Source: an uncultured Acidimicrobiales bacterium
GTDB taxonomy: Bacteria; Actinomycetota; Acidimicrobiia; Acidimicrobiales; SZUA-35
Assembly (NCBI GenBank): GCA_937922805.1
Contig: CALAJV010000026.1
Span: forward strand, 47,534 to 111,533
DNA: 64,000 nt
Direction of reading: 5' to 3'
The notes under the pieces were generated by a model. The model did not search any database. It saw only the letters and a program-made list of their open reading frames with translations, and was not told where the DNA came from. Positions within the stretch are counted from its first letter, which is position 1; each line of letters begins with the position of its first letter. The position numbers were made by a program, and so were the translations under genes. Of this stretch, positions 26,775 to 33,883 are shown piece by piece.

Positions 26775-27653
26775 ATGCTGAAAATCGTGTTACCAAAAGG
26801 ATCGTTGGAAAAAGCTACCCTCGAACTCTTCGAGGCGGCCGACCTTAAGGTAAAGCGAAGTTCGTCTGTTCAGTATTCGGCTTCAATAAATGATCCCCGG
26901 GTTGAGGAAGTAAGGATCCTTCGGCCTCAGGAGATACCACAGTACGTGGCCGAGGGCCTCTTCGATTTCGGCATTACTGGTCGAGACTGGGTTGAAGAGA
27001 CTTCGAGCGACGTAGTTTCGCTCGGCGAACTTAAGTATTCGAAAGCCACGTCAGATCCGGTTCGACTAGTTGTGGCCGTTCCTAATGAATCCGATGTAGT
27101 GGCGGTCGAAGATCTTCCTGCGGGGGTAAAGGTCTCAACCGAGTATCCCGAATTGACCAAGCGCTTCTTCGCCGACCGAGGGATCGATGCCGACATTCGT
27201 CTTTCGTACGGTGCAACCGAAGCCAAAGTCCCCGACATCGTCGATGTAGCGGTCGATTTGACCGAGACCGGTAGAGCGCTACGAGCAGCTGGTCTGCGGA
27301 TAATCGACACCATCATTAGCAGCTACACCGAGTTTGTTGCCAATAAGGCATCGTACGCCGACCCAGAAAAGCGTCACGCAATGGAGCAGCTACTAACGTT
27401 GCTGCAAGGTTCTCTCGATGCCCGAGGTCAGGTTCTGGTTAAGTTGAACGTTGCCAGCGAGGGAGCACTTTCGAGTGTTGTCGATCTACTTCCATCAATG
27501 AAATCGCCAACCGTCAACCAATTACATAACGGCGCTGGATATGCCATCGAGTCAGTTGTTGCTAAGGACACGATCAACATTCTGATACCGCAACTTCGAG
27601 ACGTTGGGGCGACAGATATTCTTGAAATTCCGCTATCGAAGATCATCGAATAG
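26775..27653 (+). CDS. hisG: ATP phosphoribosyltransferase, long form
   Basis: 292 aa. First enzyme of histidine synthesis, joining ATP and PRPP. Starts with the family sequence MLKIVLPKGSLE; an in-frame TTG at 26754 would add seven residues. The catalytic domains include DFGITGRDWVEE and the PRPP-binding DVAVDLTETGRALRAAGL. The C-terminal ~80 residues are the regulatory ACT-like domain of long HisG, which binds histidine; HisZ is therefore not needed. No other his gene is adjacent. Confidence 0.95.
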   Translation: MLKIVLPKGSLEKATLELFEAADLKVKRSSSVQYSASINDPRVEEVRILRPQEIPQYVAEGLFDFGITGRDWVEETSSDVVSLGELKYSKATSDPVRLVVAVPNESDVVAVEDLPAGVKVSTEYPELTKRFFADRGIDADIRLSYGATEAKVPDIVDVAVDLTETGRALRAAGLRIIDTIISSYTEFVANKASYADPEKRHAMEQLLTLLQGSLDARGQVLVKLNVASEGALSSVVDLLPSMKSPTVNQLHNGAGYAIESVVAKDTINILIPQLRDVGATDILEIPLSKIIE

Positions 27654-27709
27654 GCCCTGCCAAGCGGGAGTCCAGCGGTAGCCGGACGGTTAAAGATTGG
27701 CGGAAGTGC

Positions 27710-27737
27710 TTGACGTAGGACCATTTACGGTTAGTTT
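27710..27737 (+). promoter_or_regulatory. Promoter for the GGDEF-EAL gene
   Basis: TTGACG (27710-27715), a 16-bp spacer, then TAGTTT (27732-27737). This predicts a start near 27744 and a leader of about 54 nt. Confidence 0.45.
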
Positions 27738-27797
27738 TCCCCTACGGAGCTGAAAGTAGCTGTTGTTACGACTGAGCAACGCGACCTATTTGCCATA

Positions 27798-29471
27798 ATG
27801 AATAGCCAAGTAAGGCCGATGGCTCAGGAACCTATGGCTAACGATGAACAGCGCCAACAAAGGCGAGAGACAGTCGGTCGACAACCGTTAGTTGCGAACG
27901 CCAACGATCGAAAAGATCCGACCGATGAGCACAGCGGAATGCAGAAGATTCCGGCTGCGGCAGTCGGTCTCTTTGTCGCGTCTCTTGGGATAGTAGCTGC
28001 CGGTTGGGTCTGGATTATCGAGAATCGGGCTGAGAGTTCCCATTTCGGGTCGATCGTCATCGGATTTGGAGTTGTAATTTTGGCGATGGCAGTAGCCGTC
28101 GGGTTCAGTGCGCTCCAACAGACCGAGCGAGACGAGCGTCGGCTTCAAAAGGCCGAGCAAGCGGCGAGGGTTGATCAGCTGACTGGCTTATCCAACCGAG
28201 ACACCATTACCTCCTATGTCGCTGACCGGGTATCGGAGCGGCAGAGCGGTGATCTGGTCGGTGTAATGTTCTGTGATATCGATCGACTCAAGATAGTGAA
28301 CGACTCTTTGGGCCACGGAGCTGGCGATGAGATTCTCCGGGTTATAGCGGCCCGGCTTTCCAAGGTCCTCAGAGAAAACGATTCTGTTGGTCGCTTCGGC
28401 GGGGATGAGTTCGTCGTGGTTACCTCAGGACTTCCAACAATTCGTGACATGGAAATCCTCGCTAGTCGGATCGTCGAAACCCTTGGGGAGCCAATATCGC
28501 TCGCCGACAACAAGTCTCAAGTTCTATCCGGCAGTATCGGAATAGCGATCTCATCCGATCGACACGATTCCTCAGCTGACGAGCTACTACGAGATGCCAA
28601 CGCAGCAATGTTCGAAGCGAAAGATCACGGTGGCGGCCGCTATGTAGTGTTTGACAGCTCCCTTCGGTCGAAGGCTTTGGCCCGTCATGAGTTGGAAAAC
28701 GAGTTGCGAGCGGCACTCGCCAACGACGAGATCCGTGTTGACTACCAGGCAGTCACGGACCAGAGGGACCTGTCGGTGGATCGGCTGGAGGCCCTCGTGC
28801 GATGGGAACATCCGGTGCGAGGTCGGATTCACCCGGTCGATTTCCTCGGCGTTGCCGCTGAATCGGGTCTAATCGTCGAGCTAGGCGAAACTGTGCTCAA
28901 CCAGGCGTGCCGACAAGCGGCGGCCTGGTCGACCCAATATGGGCGAAAGATCGGCGTCGCTGTGAACGTTGCCGAACGTCAGCTACTCGATGTCTCGTTT
29001 GTCGAAACAGTTACCCGGGCGTTGGCAACTCACGATTTGTCTCCAAGCCAGTTGGAATTGGAAATAACCGAAGAGCTCATAATGGAGCAACTCGACGTGT
29101 CACTCGTGGTTCTTCGACAGCTTGATCTGCTAGGTATCAGGCTGGCGATTGATGACTTTGGCACAAGTCAGGCATCATTGGGTCGGCTAAAAAGCCTAGC
29201 CATGGTCTCGACCCTCAAAATTGATCGTGTGTTCGTTGAAGATCTGGCGACCGATGCAGTCGACCGAAAGATCGTGGGCGCCATTATCGCGTTGGCCGAG
29301 AGCATCGGCATGGAGATAATCGCTGAAGGGGTCGAAGTTCCGGCACAAGCCGAGGTTCTCAGCGACTTAGGAGTCCACCTAATCCAAGGGTTCTTGTTTC
29401 ATCGGCCCTGCCCAGCATCTGAAGTTGGTGACCTGTTAGGTCATCCTGTGTCTGCGGGCAGCGAGGTCTAG
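27798..29471 (+). CDS. Membrane-bound GGDEF-EAL cyclic-di-GMP protein
   Basis: 557 aa. A ~50-residue polar N terminus is followed by two transmembrane helices (about 53-74 and 83-104), a GGDEF domain and an EAL domain. The cyclase site GGDEF is intact at 201-205, with an RxxD product-inhibition site (REND, 192-195) five residues before it. In EAL, the signature EALVRWEHP, the metal ligands in NVAERQL, ELEITEEL and DDFGTSQASL, the lysine in LKIDRVFV and EGVE are all present. Both activities could therefore be real. There is no PAS or GAF input domain. The start is uncertain: ATG codons at 27819 and 27834 have better ribosome sites. Confidence 0.92.
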   Translation: MNSQVRPMAQEPMANDEQRQQRRETVGRQPLVANANDRKDPTDEHSGMQKIPAAAVGLFVASLGIVAAGWVWIIENRAESSHFGSIVIGFGVVILAMAVAVGFSALQQTERDERRLQKAEQAARVDQLTGLSNRDTITSYVADRVSERQSGDLVGVMFCDIDRLKIVNDSLGHGAGDEILRVIAARLSKVLRENDSVGRFGGDEFVVVTSGLPTIRDMEILASRIVETLGEPISLADNKSQVLSGSIGIAISSDRHDSSADELLRDANAAMFEAKDHGGGRYVVFDSSLRSKALARHELENELRAALANDEIRVDYQAVTDQRDLSVDRLEALVRWEHPVRGRIHPVDFLGVAAESGLIVELGETVLNQACRQAAAWSTQYGRKIGVAVNVAERQLLDVSFVETVTRALATHDLSPSQLELEITEELIMEQLDVSLVVLRQLDLLGIRLAIDDFGTSQASLGRLKSLAMVSTLKIDRVFVEDLATDAVDRKIVGAIIALAESIGMEIIAEGVEVPAQAEVLSDLGVHLIQGFLFHRPCPASEVGDLLGHPVSAGSEV

Positions 29472-29476
29472 TTTGG

Positions 29477-29887
29477 TTAACCTTCAGCGTTGTTGCGCTG
29501 CACAAACGCCATCTGGGCCTGGTGGAGCGCTTCTCGTAGCGTTTCTTCGCCTTCGCCCAAGCGGCCTTCAAGACCTTCAACCAAAGCAGCTAAACCATCA
29601 ATAGCTAACTTGGCTTCATCGAAGTTCGGTTTTTCGGCGGTGAGATGTATCGCAGCAAGTTCATAGATGCCCAAAGCGTGGTTCACCAGAACTGTGCTCA
29701 CCTCGGTCTCTAGCAGTCGGGCTCTGGCTTCAGATAGATCGGCGGCCATTGCTCTAGCTTGTTCTTGTTGTTCCGGAGTCAGCTCTGGTTGTTCAGCTTG
29801 GTCTGGCCCCGGGCCGGCTTCAGCGGCATCAGATGAGGGGGTGTTCGAGATCGGTCGTTCCCCGCCTGGGGTCCAAAGGGTGCTCAT
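29477..29887 (-). CDS. DUF1844 family protein
   Basis: 136 aa cytoplasmic protein. The first ~40 residues are Pro/Glu/Gln-rich and probably disordered; the rest is helical, with the DUF1844 core VNHALGIYELAAIHL and LAIDGLAALVEGLEGRLGE. Function is not established. The gene is a regular neighbour of infC in actinobacteria, here divergent from it across a 456-nt structured leader. Convergent with the GGDEF-EAL gene at 5 nt. Confidence 0.88.
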   Translation of the reverse strand: MSTLWTPGGERPISNTPSSDAAEAGPGPDQAEQPELTPEQQEQARAMAADLSEARARLLETEVSTVLVNHALGIYELAAIHLTAEKPNFDEAKLAIDGLAALVEGLEGRLGEGEETLREALHQAQMAFVQRNNAEG

Positions 29888-29893
29888 GGCGTT

Positions 29894-29899
29894 AACTTA
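29894..29899 (-). promoter_or_regulatory. Candidate -10 for the leaderless DUF1844 gene
   Basis: On the minus strand TAAGTT lies 6 nt before the ATG at 29887; there is no Shine-Dalgarno sequence. Confidence 0.5.
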
Positions 29900-30101
29900 T
29901 CGTCATTGTTTGGTGTCTGGCTCGCTGGAGTGAATATCTTGTTGGTTCGGCGTCTGCAGGAGTGCGTCGACGGAGGCCTCGATTACTGTTCGACGAGCGT
30001 AGTTTCCGGCCGAAATGCGTGACAATTTGCGAGTTTACGTAACGAAGCTGGTCTTTTGCCGATGGGCTGTTAGCCTGAAGGGCGAATTGAATAGCAACAA
30101 A

Positions 30102-30343
30102 GTGGGTACATCCCCACCTAGCCATCCTTCGGGTCGTGCGTCTAGGTAGTCGATTGGAACGGTTCTCGATGCAAAATCGAGAATTCTTTGCTAGCAGCAT
30201 CGAAAGATGCTGATCAGCAAAGCTGACCTTCTTTCTTGCTCTCGTAAGCCAAAAGCTTGCTCGATTGAGCAAAACAAGTAGCTTGCTCCATGAAGGGGCA
30301 ACTAGTAGAAGGAGAGAACAATCTGCTATAAGGGTGATCGGCC
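30102..30343 (+). promoter_or_regulatory. Structured 5' leader of infC
   Basis: The gap between the DUF1844 gene and infC is 456 nt (29888-30343), with no supported gene. Its right half is dense in perfect hairpins: 30102-30117 (GTGGG/CCCAC), competing with 30116-30147 (ACCTAG/CTAGGT); 30163-30183 (8-bp stem, then TTCTTT, terminator-like); 30187-30221 (7-bp stem with GAAA loop inside a 6-bp outer stem); and 30257-30272 (6-bp stem). A 13-codon ORF (30290-30331) ends just before infC but lacks a ribosome site. This looks like a cis-regulatory leader for the IF3-L35-L20 operon. No Rfam family recognised. Confidence 0.55.
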
Positions 30344-31045
30344 ATAGCAGCGCCGCAGGAGCCACGGATCAATGACAAGATCCGTGCTCGAGAAGTCCGC
30401 GTAATCGGTCCAACCGGAGAGCAACTAGGAGTCAAGACGATTCCTGAGGCGCTTTCGCTTGCTCGTGAACTCGAGCTTGATTTGGTTGAGGTCGCTGATA
30501 AAGCAAGTCCACCGGTCTGCAAGATCATGGACTACGGCAAATACAAGTACGAGGCAGCCCAGCGGGCCAAAGAATCCCGCAAAAAGGCCAGCAACGTGGT
30601 TGTCAAAGAGATGAAGTACCGCCCAAAAATTGGTGCTGGCGATTTCAACACAAAGACTCGCAAAGTGGAGAAATTTCTCCAAGAGGGTCACAAGGTAAAA
30701 ATCACCATTATGTTCCGAGGACGAGAGGTTACTCACCCTGAACTCGGACGTAAGATTCTCGATGACATTGCAGAACGGACCGAAGACTACGCCAATATCG
30801 AGGCCTACCCCCGGCTAGACGGTCGGAACATGACCATGGTGCTTGGCCCTGATAGCAAAAAAGGTAAAGCGAAGAAAAAGCAGCAGAAAGAAGCTGAAGC
30901 AGCAACGCAACCAGCAGCATCAGGCCAACCGTCTGAAGCTGCTCCTCCAGTAGGCGATGCTGCGACGCAAGCTCCGGTGAGCGAATCGCCGCAACCTGAC
31001 ATGGTTGCAGCTGAGTCAGCGGCTCCAGAGCCGACGACACCATAG
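30344..31045 (+). CDS. infC: Translation initiation factor IF-3, probable ATA start
   Basis: 233 aa. IF3 binds the 30S subunit, keeps subunits apart and checks the start codon. The N-domain begins EPRINDKIRAREVRVIGP; the linker and C-domain contain VCKIMDYGKYKYE and VKITIMFRGRE. A ~55-residue Lys/Ala/Pro-rich tail follows. There is no ATG, GTG or TTG upstream of the conserved N terminus before the stop at 30335. ATA 30344 follows GGGTGATC at good spacing and gives MAAPQEPRIND, matching other actinobacteria. ATC 30368, after AGGAG, is the alternative. Rare starts are the known basis of IF3 autoregulation. Confidence 0.93.
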   Translation: MAAPQEPRINDKIRAREVRVIGPTGEQLGVKTIPEALSLARELELDLVEVADKASPPVCKIMDYGKYKYEAAQRAKESRKKASNVVVKEMKYRPKIGAGDFNTKTRKVEKFLQEGHKVKITIMFRGREVTHPELGRKILDDIAERTEDYANIEAYPRLDGRNMTMVLGPDSKKGKAKKKQQKEAEAATQPAASGQPSEAAPPVGDAATQAPVSESPQPDMVAAESAAPEPTTP

Positions 31046-31105
31046 TGCGATAGTTGAATCAGTACCGATTGGCCAGAGCCAATCGAAAAATAAGGAAAAC
31101 CGACT

Positions 31106-31309
31106 ATGTCGAAGAGCAAGAAAATGAAAACCCACAAAGGGGCCAAGAAACGATTTAAGGTGACCGGTACCGGCAAAGTCCGGCGTCGCAACAAGAACTT
31201 GAATCACTTTCTGGAAAAGAAAAGTAGTCGCAGGAAGCGTCGACTTAGCGGCGAGTCAGAAGTTTCGACTGCTGATGAAAAGCGGGTCAAACATCTGCTG
31301 TCTAGCTGA
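31106..31309 (+). CDS. rpmI: 50S ribosomal protein L35
   Basis: 67 aa very basic protein; begins MSKSKKMKTHKGAKKRFKVT and contains RRNKNLNHFL, the L35 signature region. A ribosome site (AAGGAAA) lies 7 nt before the ATG. Second gene of the conserved infC-rpmI-rplT operon. Confidence 0.97.
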   Translation: MSKSKKMKTHKGAKKRFKVTGTGKVRRRNKNLNHFLEKKSSRRKRRLSGESEVSTADEKRVKHLLSS

Positions 31310-31322
31310 GCATCCAGCTGAA

Positions 31323-31375
31323 GCCTCTAGCGATCAGAAGCTGATCGTCGGAGGCGGCAACTTTCCCCTTCGGGG
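31323..31375 (+). promoter_or_regulatory. Two hairpins upstream of rplT
   Basis: Hairpin 1 (31323-31355) has a 5-bp outer stem GCCTC/GAGGC, a symmetrical 3x3 internal loop and a 7-bp inner stem CGATCAG/CTGATCG with an AAG loop. Hairpin 2 (31366-31375) is CCC-TTCG-GGG, a UUCG tetraloop. They fill the 120-nt gap between rpmI and rplT and could be an L20-binding autoregulatory site, as L20 represses its own operon in other bacteria. Confidence 0.45.
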
Positions 31376-31429
31376 TCCCTAAGCGGCCTCGTTACCTCAA
31401 GATCGATATGTAGTAAGGAGTTAGCCAAA

Positions 31430-31795
31430 ATGGCAAGAGTAAAGCGCGCAGTTCACTCCAAGAAGCGCCGTCGCACGACAATGGAACGGGCAAAGGGCTA
31501 CTACGGCAACAAGAGCCGTACATTCAGGGCCGCCAACGAACAGGTAATGCACTCGGGCAACTATGCCTTTCGAGATCGACGAGCCCGCAAGGGTGAATTT
31601 CGTCGGCTTTGGATCCAGCGTATTAACGCTGCGTGCCGCCAAAATGGAACAACCTACAGCAGGTTCATCAACGATCTGAAAAATGCTGAGATCGAGGTTG
31701 ATCGCAAGGTACTGGCCGATCTAGCAGTCACTGATCCAGCTGCGTTCTCGGCTTTAGTTCAGCAAGCGCAGAGCACCGCTGCTGACGCAGCGTAA
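31430..31795 (+). CDS. rplT: 50S ribosomal protein L20
   Basis: 121 aa. Begins MARVKRAVHSKKRRRTTM, with AKGYYGNKSRTFRAANEQV and DRRARKGEFRRLWIQRIN, all characteristic of L20, an early assembly protein of the large subunit. The ribosome site AAGGAG lies 9 nt before the ATG. Confidence 0.98.
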   Translation: MARVKRAVHSKKRRRTTMERAKGYYGNKSRTFRAANEQVMHSGNYAFRDRRARKGEFRRLWIQRINAACRQNGTTYSRFINDLKNAEIEVDRKVLADLAVTDPAAFSALVQQAQSTAADAA

Positions 31796-31848
31796 GCACG
31801 TCGAATTGCCACCTTGGCGGTAAGTCGTCGGGGTGGCTACGTAACGCC

Positions 31849-32733
31849 ATGGACAACATCCCCAATCGTGACTTCCAGGATATTTTTGTTGCTGGTTTTG
31901 ACTCGTTGGACCTGTTGCCCGCTAGCAGCGCCCGAGTAAAACGCCTTCGACGTCTCGTTCGTGATGCAAAGACCCGTTCTAGCGAGCGGGTCTTTGTGGT
32001 TGAAGGACAAAAAGCAGTGATGGCGGCCTTAGCCTCACCGTTGAGAGTCGAGCAACTGTTCGCTGGGTATTCGTTTCATCCGAAGGCTGAGTCCAATGGC
32101 GATCAGGTTCGGTCGATGGGGGCTGATGCCCTTTCTGACGTCGAGCTCTACCGGCTCGACGACAACGTCCTGGCGTCGGTGCTTGACGCGGTGAATCCCC
32201 AGCTTGTCGCCGCAGTTGTTTCCCAGCCCGATTGGTCAGTCGACCAGATAGAGCCGCTGGGCCACGTTGTGGCGGCTGTCGAGATCCGTGATCCAGGTAA
32301 TCTCGGAACCATACTTCGAACGGTTGAGGCTTCGAGCGGCGCAGGACTTGTCATCGCCGGATCATCAGTCGACCCGTTTAACCCGAAAGTTGTCCGGGCG
32401 TCAGCTGGTTCGGTTCTTCGGGTTCCGATTTTGGATGTGGCCGAGTTGTCCGGCATAAGGGGTCTAGCTGACCAGCTCGCCCGGCCGGTTGTGGCTTCAG
32501 TGGTGTCGGCCGGTGAGCCCAACCAGCCAGAGGTTTTAAGCTACGACAGCGTCGATATGTCCCAGGCGATGATCTTGGTCGGCAACGAACCACGCGGTCT
32601 CTCTCCCGAGGTCGTCCAATTGGCTAACCATAGAGTAACGATTCCGACCGCATCGTCGGTCGAATCGTTGAACGTCGCTGCGGCCACCGCTGTGCTGTGC
32701 TTCGAGGCGGCCCGCCAAGCCCGTCGTCAATAG
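31849..32733 (+). CDS. SpoU-family rRNA 2'-O-methyltransferase (TsnR-like)
   Basis: 294 aa. N-terminal RNA-recognition domain (VKRLRRLVRDAKTRSSERVFVVEG) and a C-terminal SPOUT domain with motifs DPGNLGTILRT, VGNEPRGLSPE and VESLNVAAATAVLCFE. It methylates a ribose in rRNA or tRNA; relatives next to rplT-pheS in actinobacteria are annotated as 23S rRNA methyltransferases. The ATG has no good ribosome site, and the first ~25 residues are poorly conserved, so the start may be further in. Confidence 0.88.
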   Translation: MDNIPNRDFQDIFVAGFDSLDLLPASSARVKRLRRLVRDAKTRSSERVFVVEGQKAVMAALASPLRVEQLFAGYSFHPKAESNGDQVRSMGADALSDVELYRLDDNVLASVLDAVNPQLVAAVVSQPDWSVDQIEPLGHVVAAVEIRDPGNLGTILRTVEASSGAGLVIAGSSVDPFNPKVVRASAGSVLRVPILDVAELSGIRGLADQLARPVVASVVSAGEPNQPEVLSYDSVDMSQAMILVGNEPRGLSPEVVQLANHRVTIPTASSVESLNVAAATAVLCFEAARQARRQ

Positions 32734-32799
32734 CCTGTCTGATAGCGCAATTGCCCAATGTTCGTAACGAAATAGCGCACGCTCGACCAGTCAGAGGAA

Positions 32800-32805
32800 T
32801 AAGAT
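32800..32805 (+). promoter_or_regulatory. Candidate -10 for leaderless pheS
   Basis: TAAGAT lies 7 nt before the pheS ATG, with no Shine-Dalgarno sequence. One of the clearest leaderless arrangements in the window. Confidence 0.6.
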
Positions 32806-32812
32806 TCAGCTA

Positions 32813-33841
32813 ATGGGCACCAAATCGGTAGACGACCTGCAACGCCAGTTACAAGAAACCGAGGCCCTTGCGACCTCAGCTATCGAGGGTGCCAGCACGA
32901 CCGCCGAATTAGCGGCAGTGAAACAAGACTTTTTGGGCAAAGGCTCGGCGCTAACCAAGATCCAGTCGCAACTTGGCGGTCTCGATCCGAGCGACCGAAA
33001 AGCAGCAGGCCAGGCTGTTAACGCGTCTCGATCTGGTATCGAGGCCATCTTCGGGCGGCGCTTAACAACGGTAGCTGATGAAGAACGCGGAGTTCAGCTG
33101 GCGGCCGAGCGAATTGATCTAACCGAAGTGTCAACGGTTAACGATCAGCCGAGCGGTCATGCACACATCGTTACCCAGGCGTGGGAAGAGCTAGAAGATG
33201 TGTTTGTTGGAATGGGATTCCGAGTGGCGGAAGGCCCAGAAGCTGAAACTGACTGGCACAACTTCGATGCCTTGAACATTCCCCCCGATCACCCGGCGAG
33301 GGATGGATTCGACACGATCTACGTACAACACGGTGAGCCACGGTCAACGTTACTACGGACGCACACATCACCAGTGCAGATTCGAGCGATGCTGGCGCAA
33401 GAGCCACCTATTTACATAATCGCACCGGGTCGAGTTTTCCGCCAAGATACCGCCGATGCCACTCACATGCCGGTGTTTCATCAACTAGAAGGCCTTGTGA
33501 TTGATCGCAACATCTCGCTGGCTGACCTTGCTGGCACCATTGAAGCCTTTACCGAAAGCTATTTCGGAGCAGGCTTCTCATCGCGACTACGCCCAAATCA
33601 CTTCCCGTTCACCGAGCCATCGGCCGAGTTCGATATCCAACGCCCTGATGGGTCATGGCTCGAGCTGGGTGGTTGCGGAATGGTACATCCCAACGTGTTA
33701 CGAGCAGGTGGGGTTGACCCCGAGGAATGGTCGGCCTTCGCATTCGGTTTCGGAATCGATCGGCTCGCCTTGCTGAAGTTCGGAATCGATGATCTACGTG
33801 AACTGTTCACCAATGACATGCGCTTCTTGCAGCAGTTCTGA
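32813..33841 (+). CDS. pheS: Phenylalanyl-tRNA synthetase alpha chain
   Basis: 342 aa catalytic subunit. An N-terminal coiled coil (residues ~1-85) binds tRNA; the class II core shows motif 1 near HIVTQAWEELEDVFVGMGF, motif 2 RTHTSPVQIRAM ... GRVFRQD, and motif 3 AFGFGIDRLALLKFGI. It forms an alpha2-beta2 enzyme with PheT, encoded 42 nt downstream. Confidence 0.97.
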   Translation: MGTKSVDDLQRQLQETEALATSAIEGASTTAELAAVKQDFLGKGSALTKIQSQLGGLDPSDRKAAGQAVNASRSGIEAIFGRRLTTVADEERGVQLAAERIDLTEVSTVNDQPSGHAHIVTQAWEELEDVFVGMGFRVAEGPEAETDWHNFDALNIPPDHPARDGFDTIYVQHGEPRSTLLRTHTSPVQIRAMLAQEPPIYIIAPGRVFRQDTADATHMPVFHQLEGLVIDRNISLADLAGTIEAFTESYFGAGFSSRLRPNHFPFTEPSAEFDIQRPDGSWLELGGCGMVHPNVLRAGGVDPEEWSAFAFGFGIDRLALLKFGIDDLRELFTNDMRFLQQF

Positions 33842-33883
33842 CCTATCCCGCTTGTTTATCGCACCTACTACGAGAGATCTGAC

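Noticed and set aside
29888..30343. T-box or tRNA-like element before infC
   Set aside because: No T-box consensus bulge and no cloverleaf; the hairpins are better treated as an unclassified leader.
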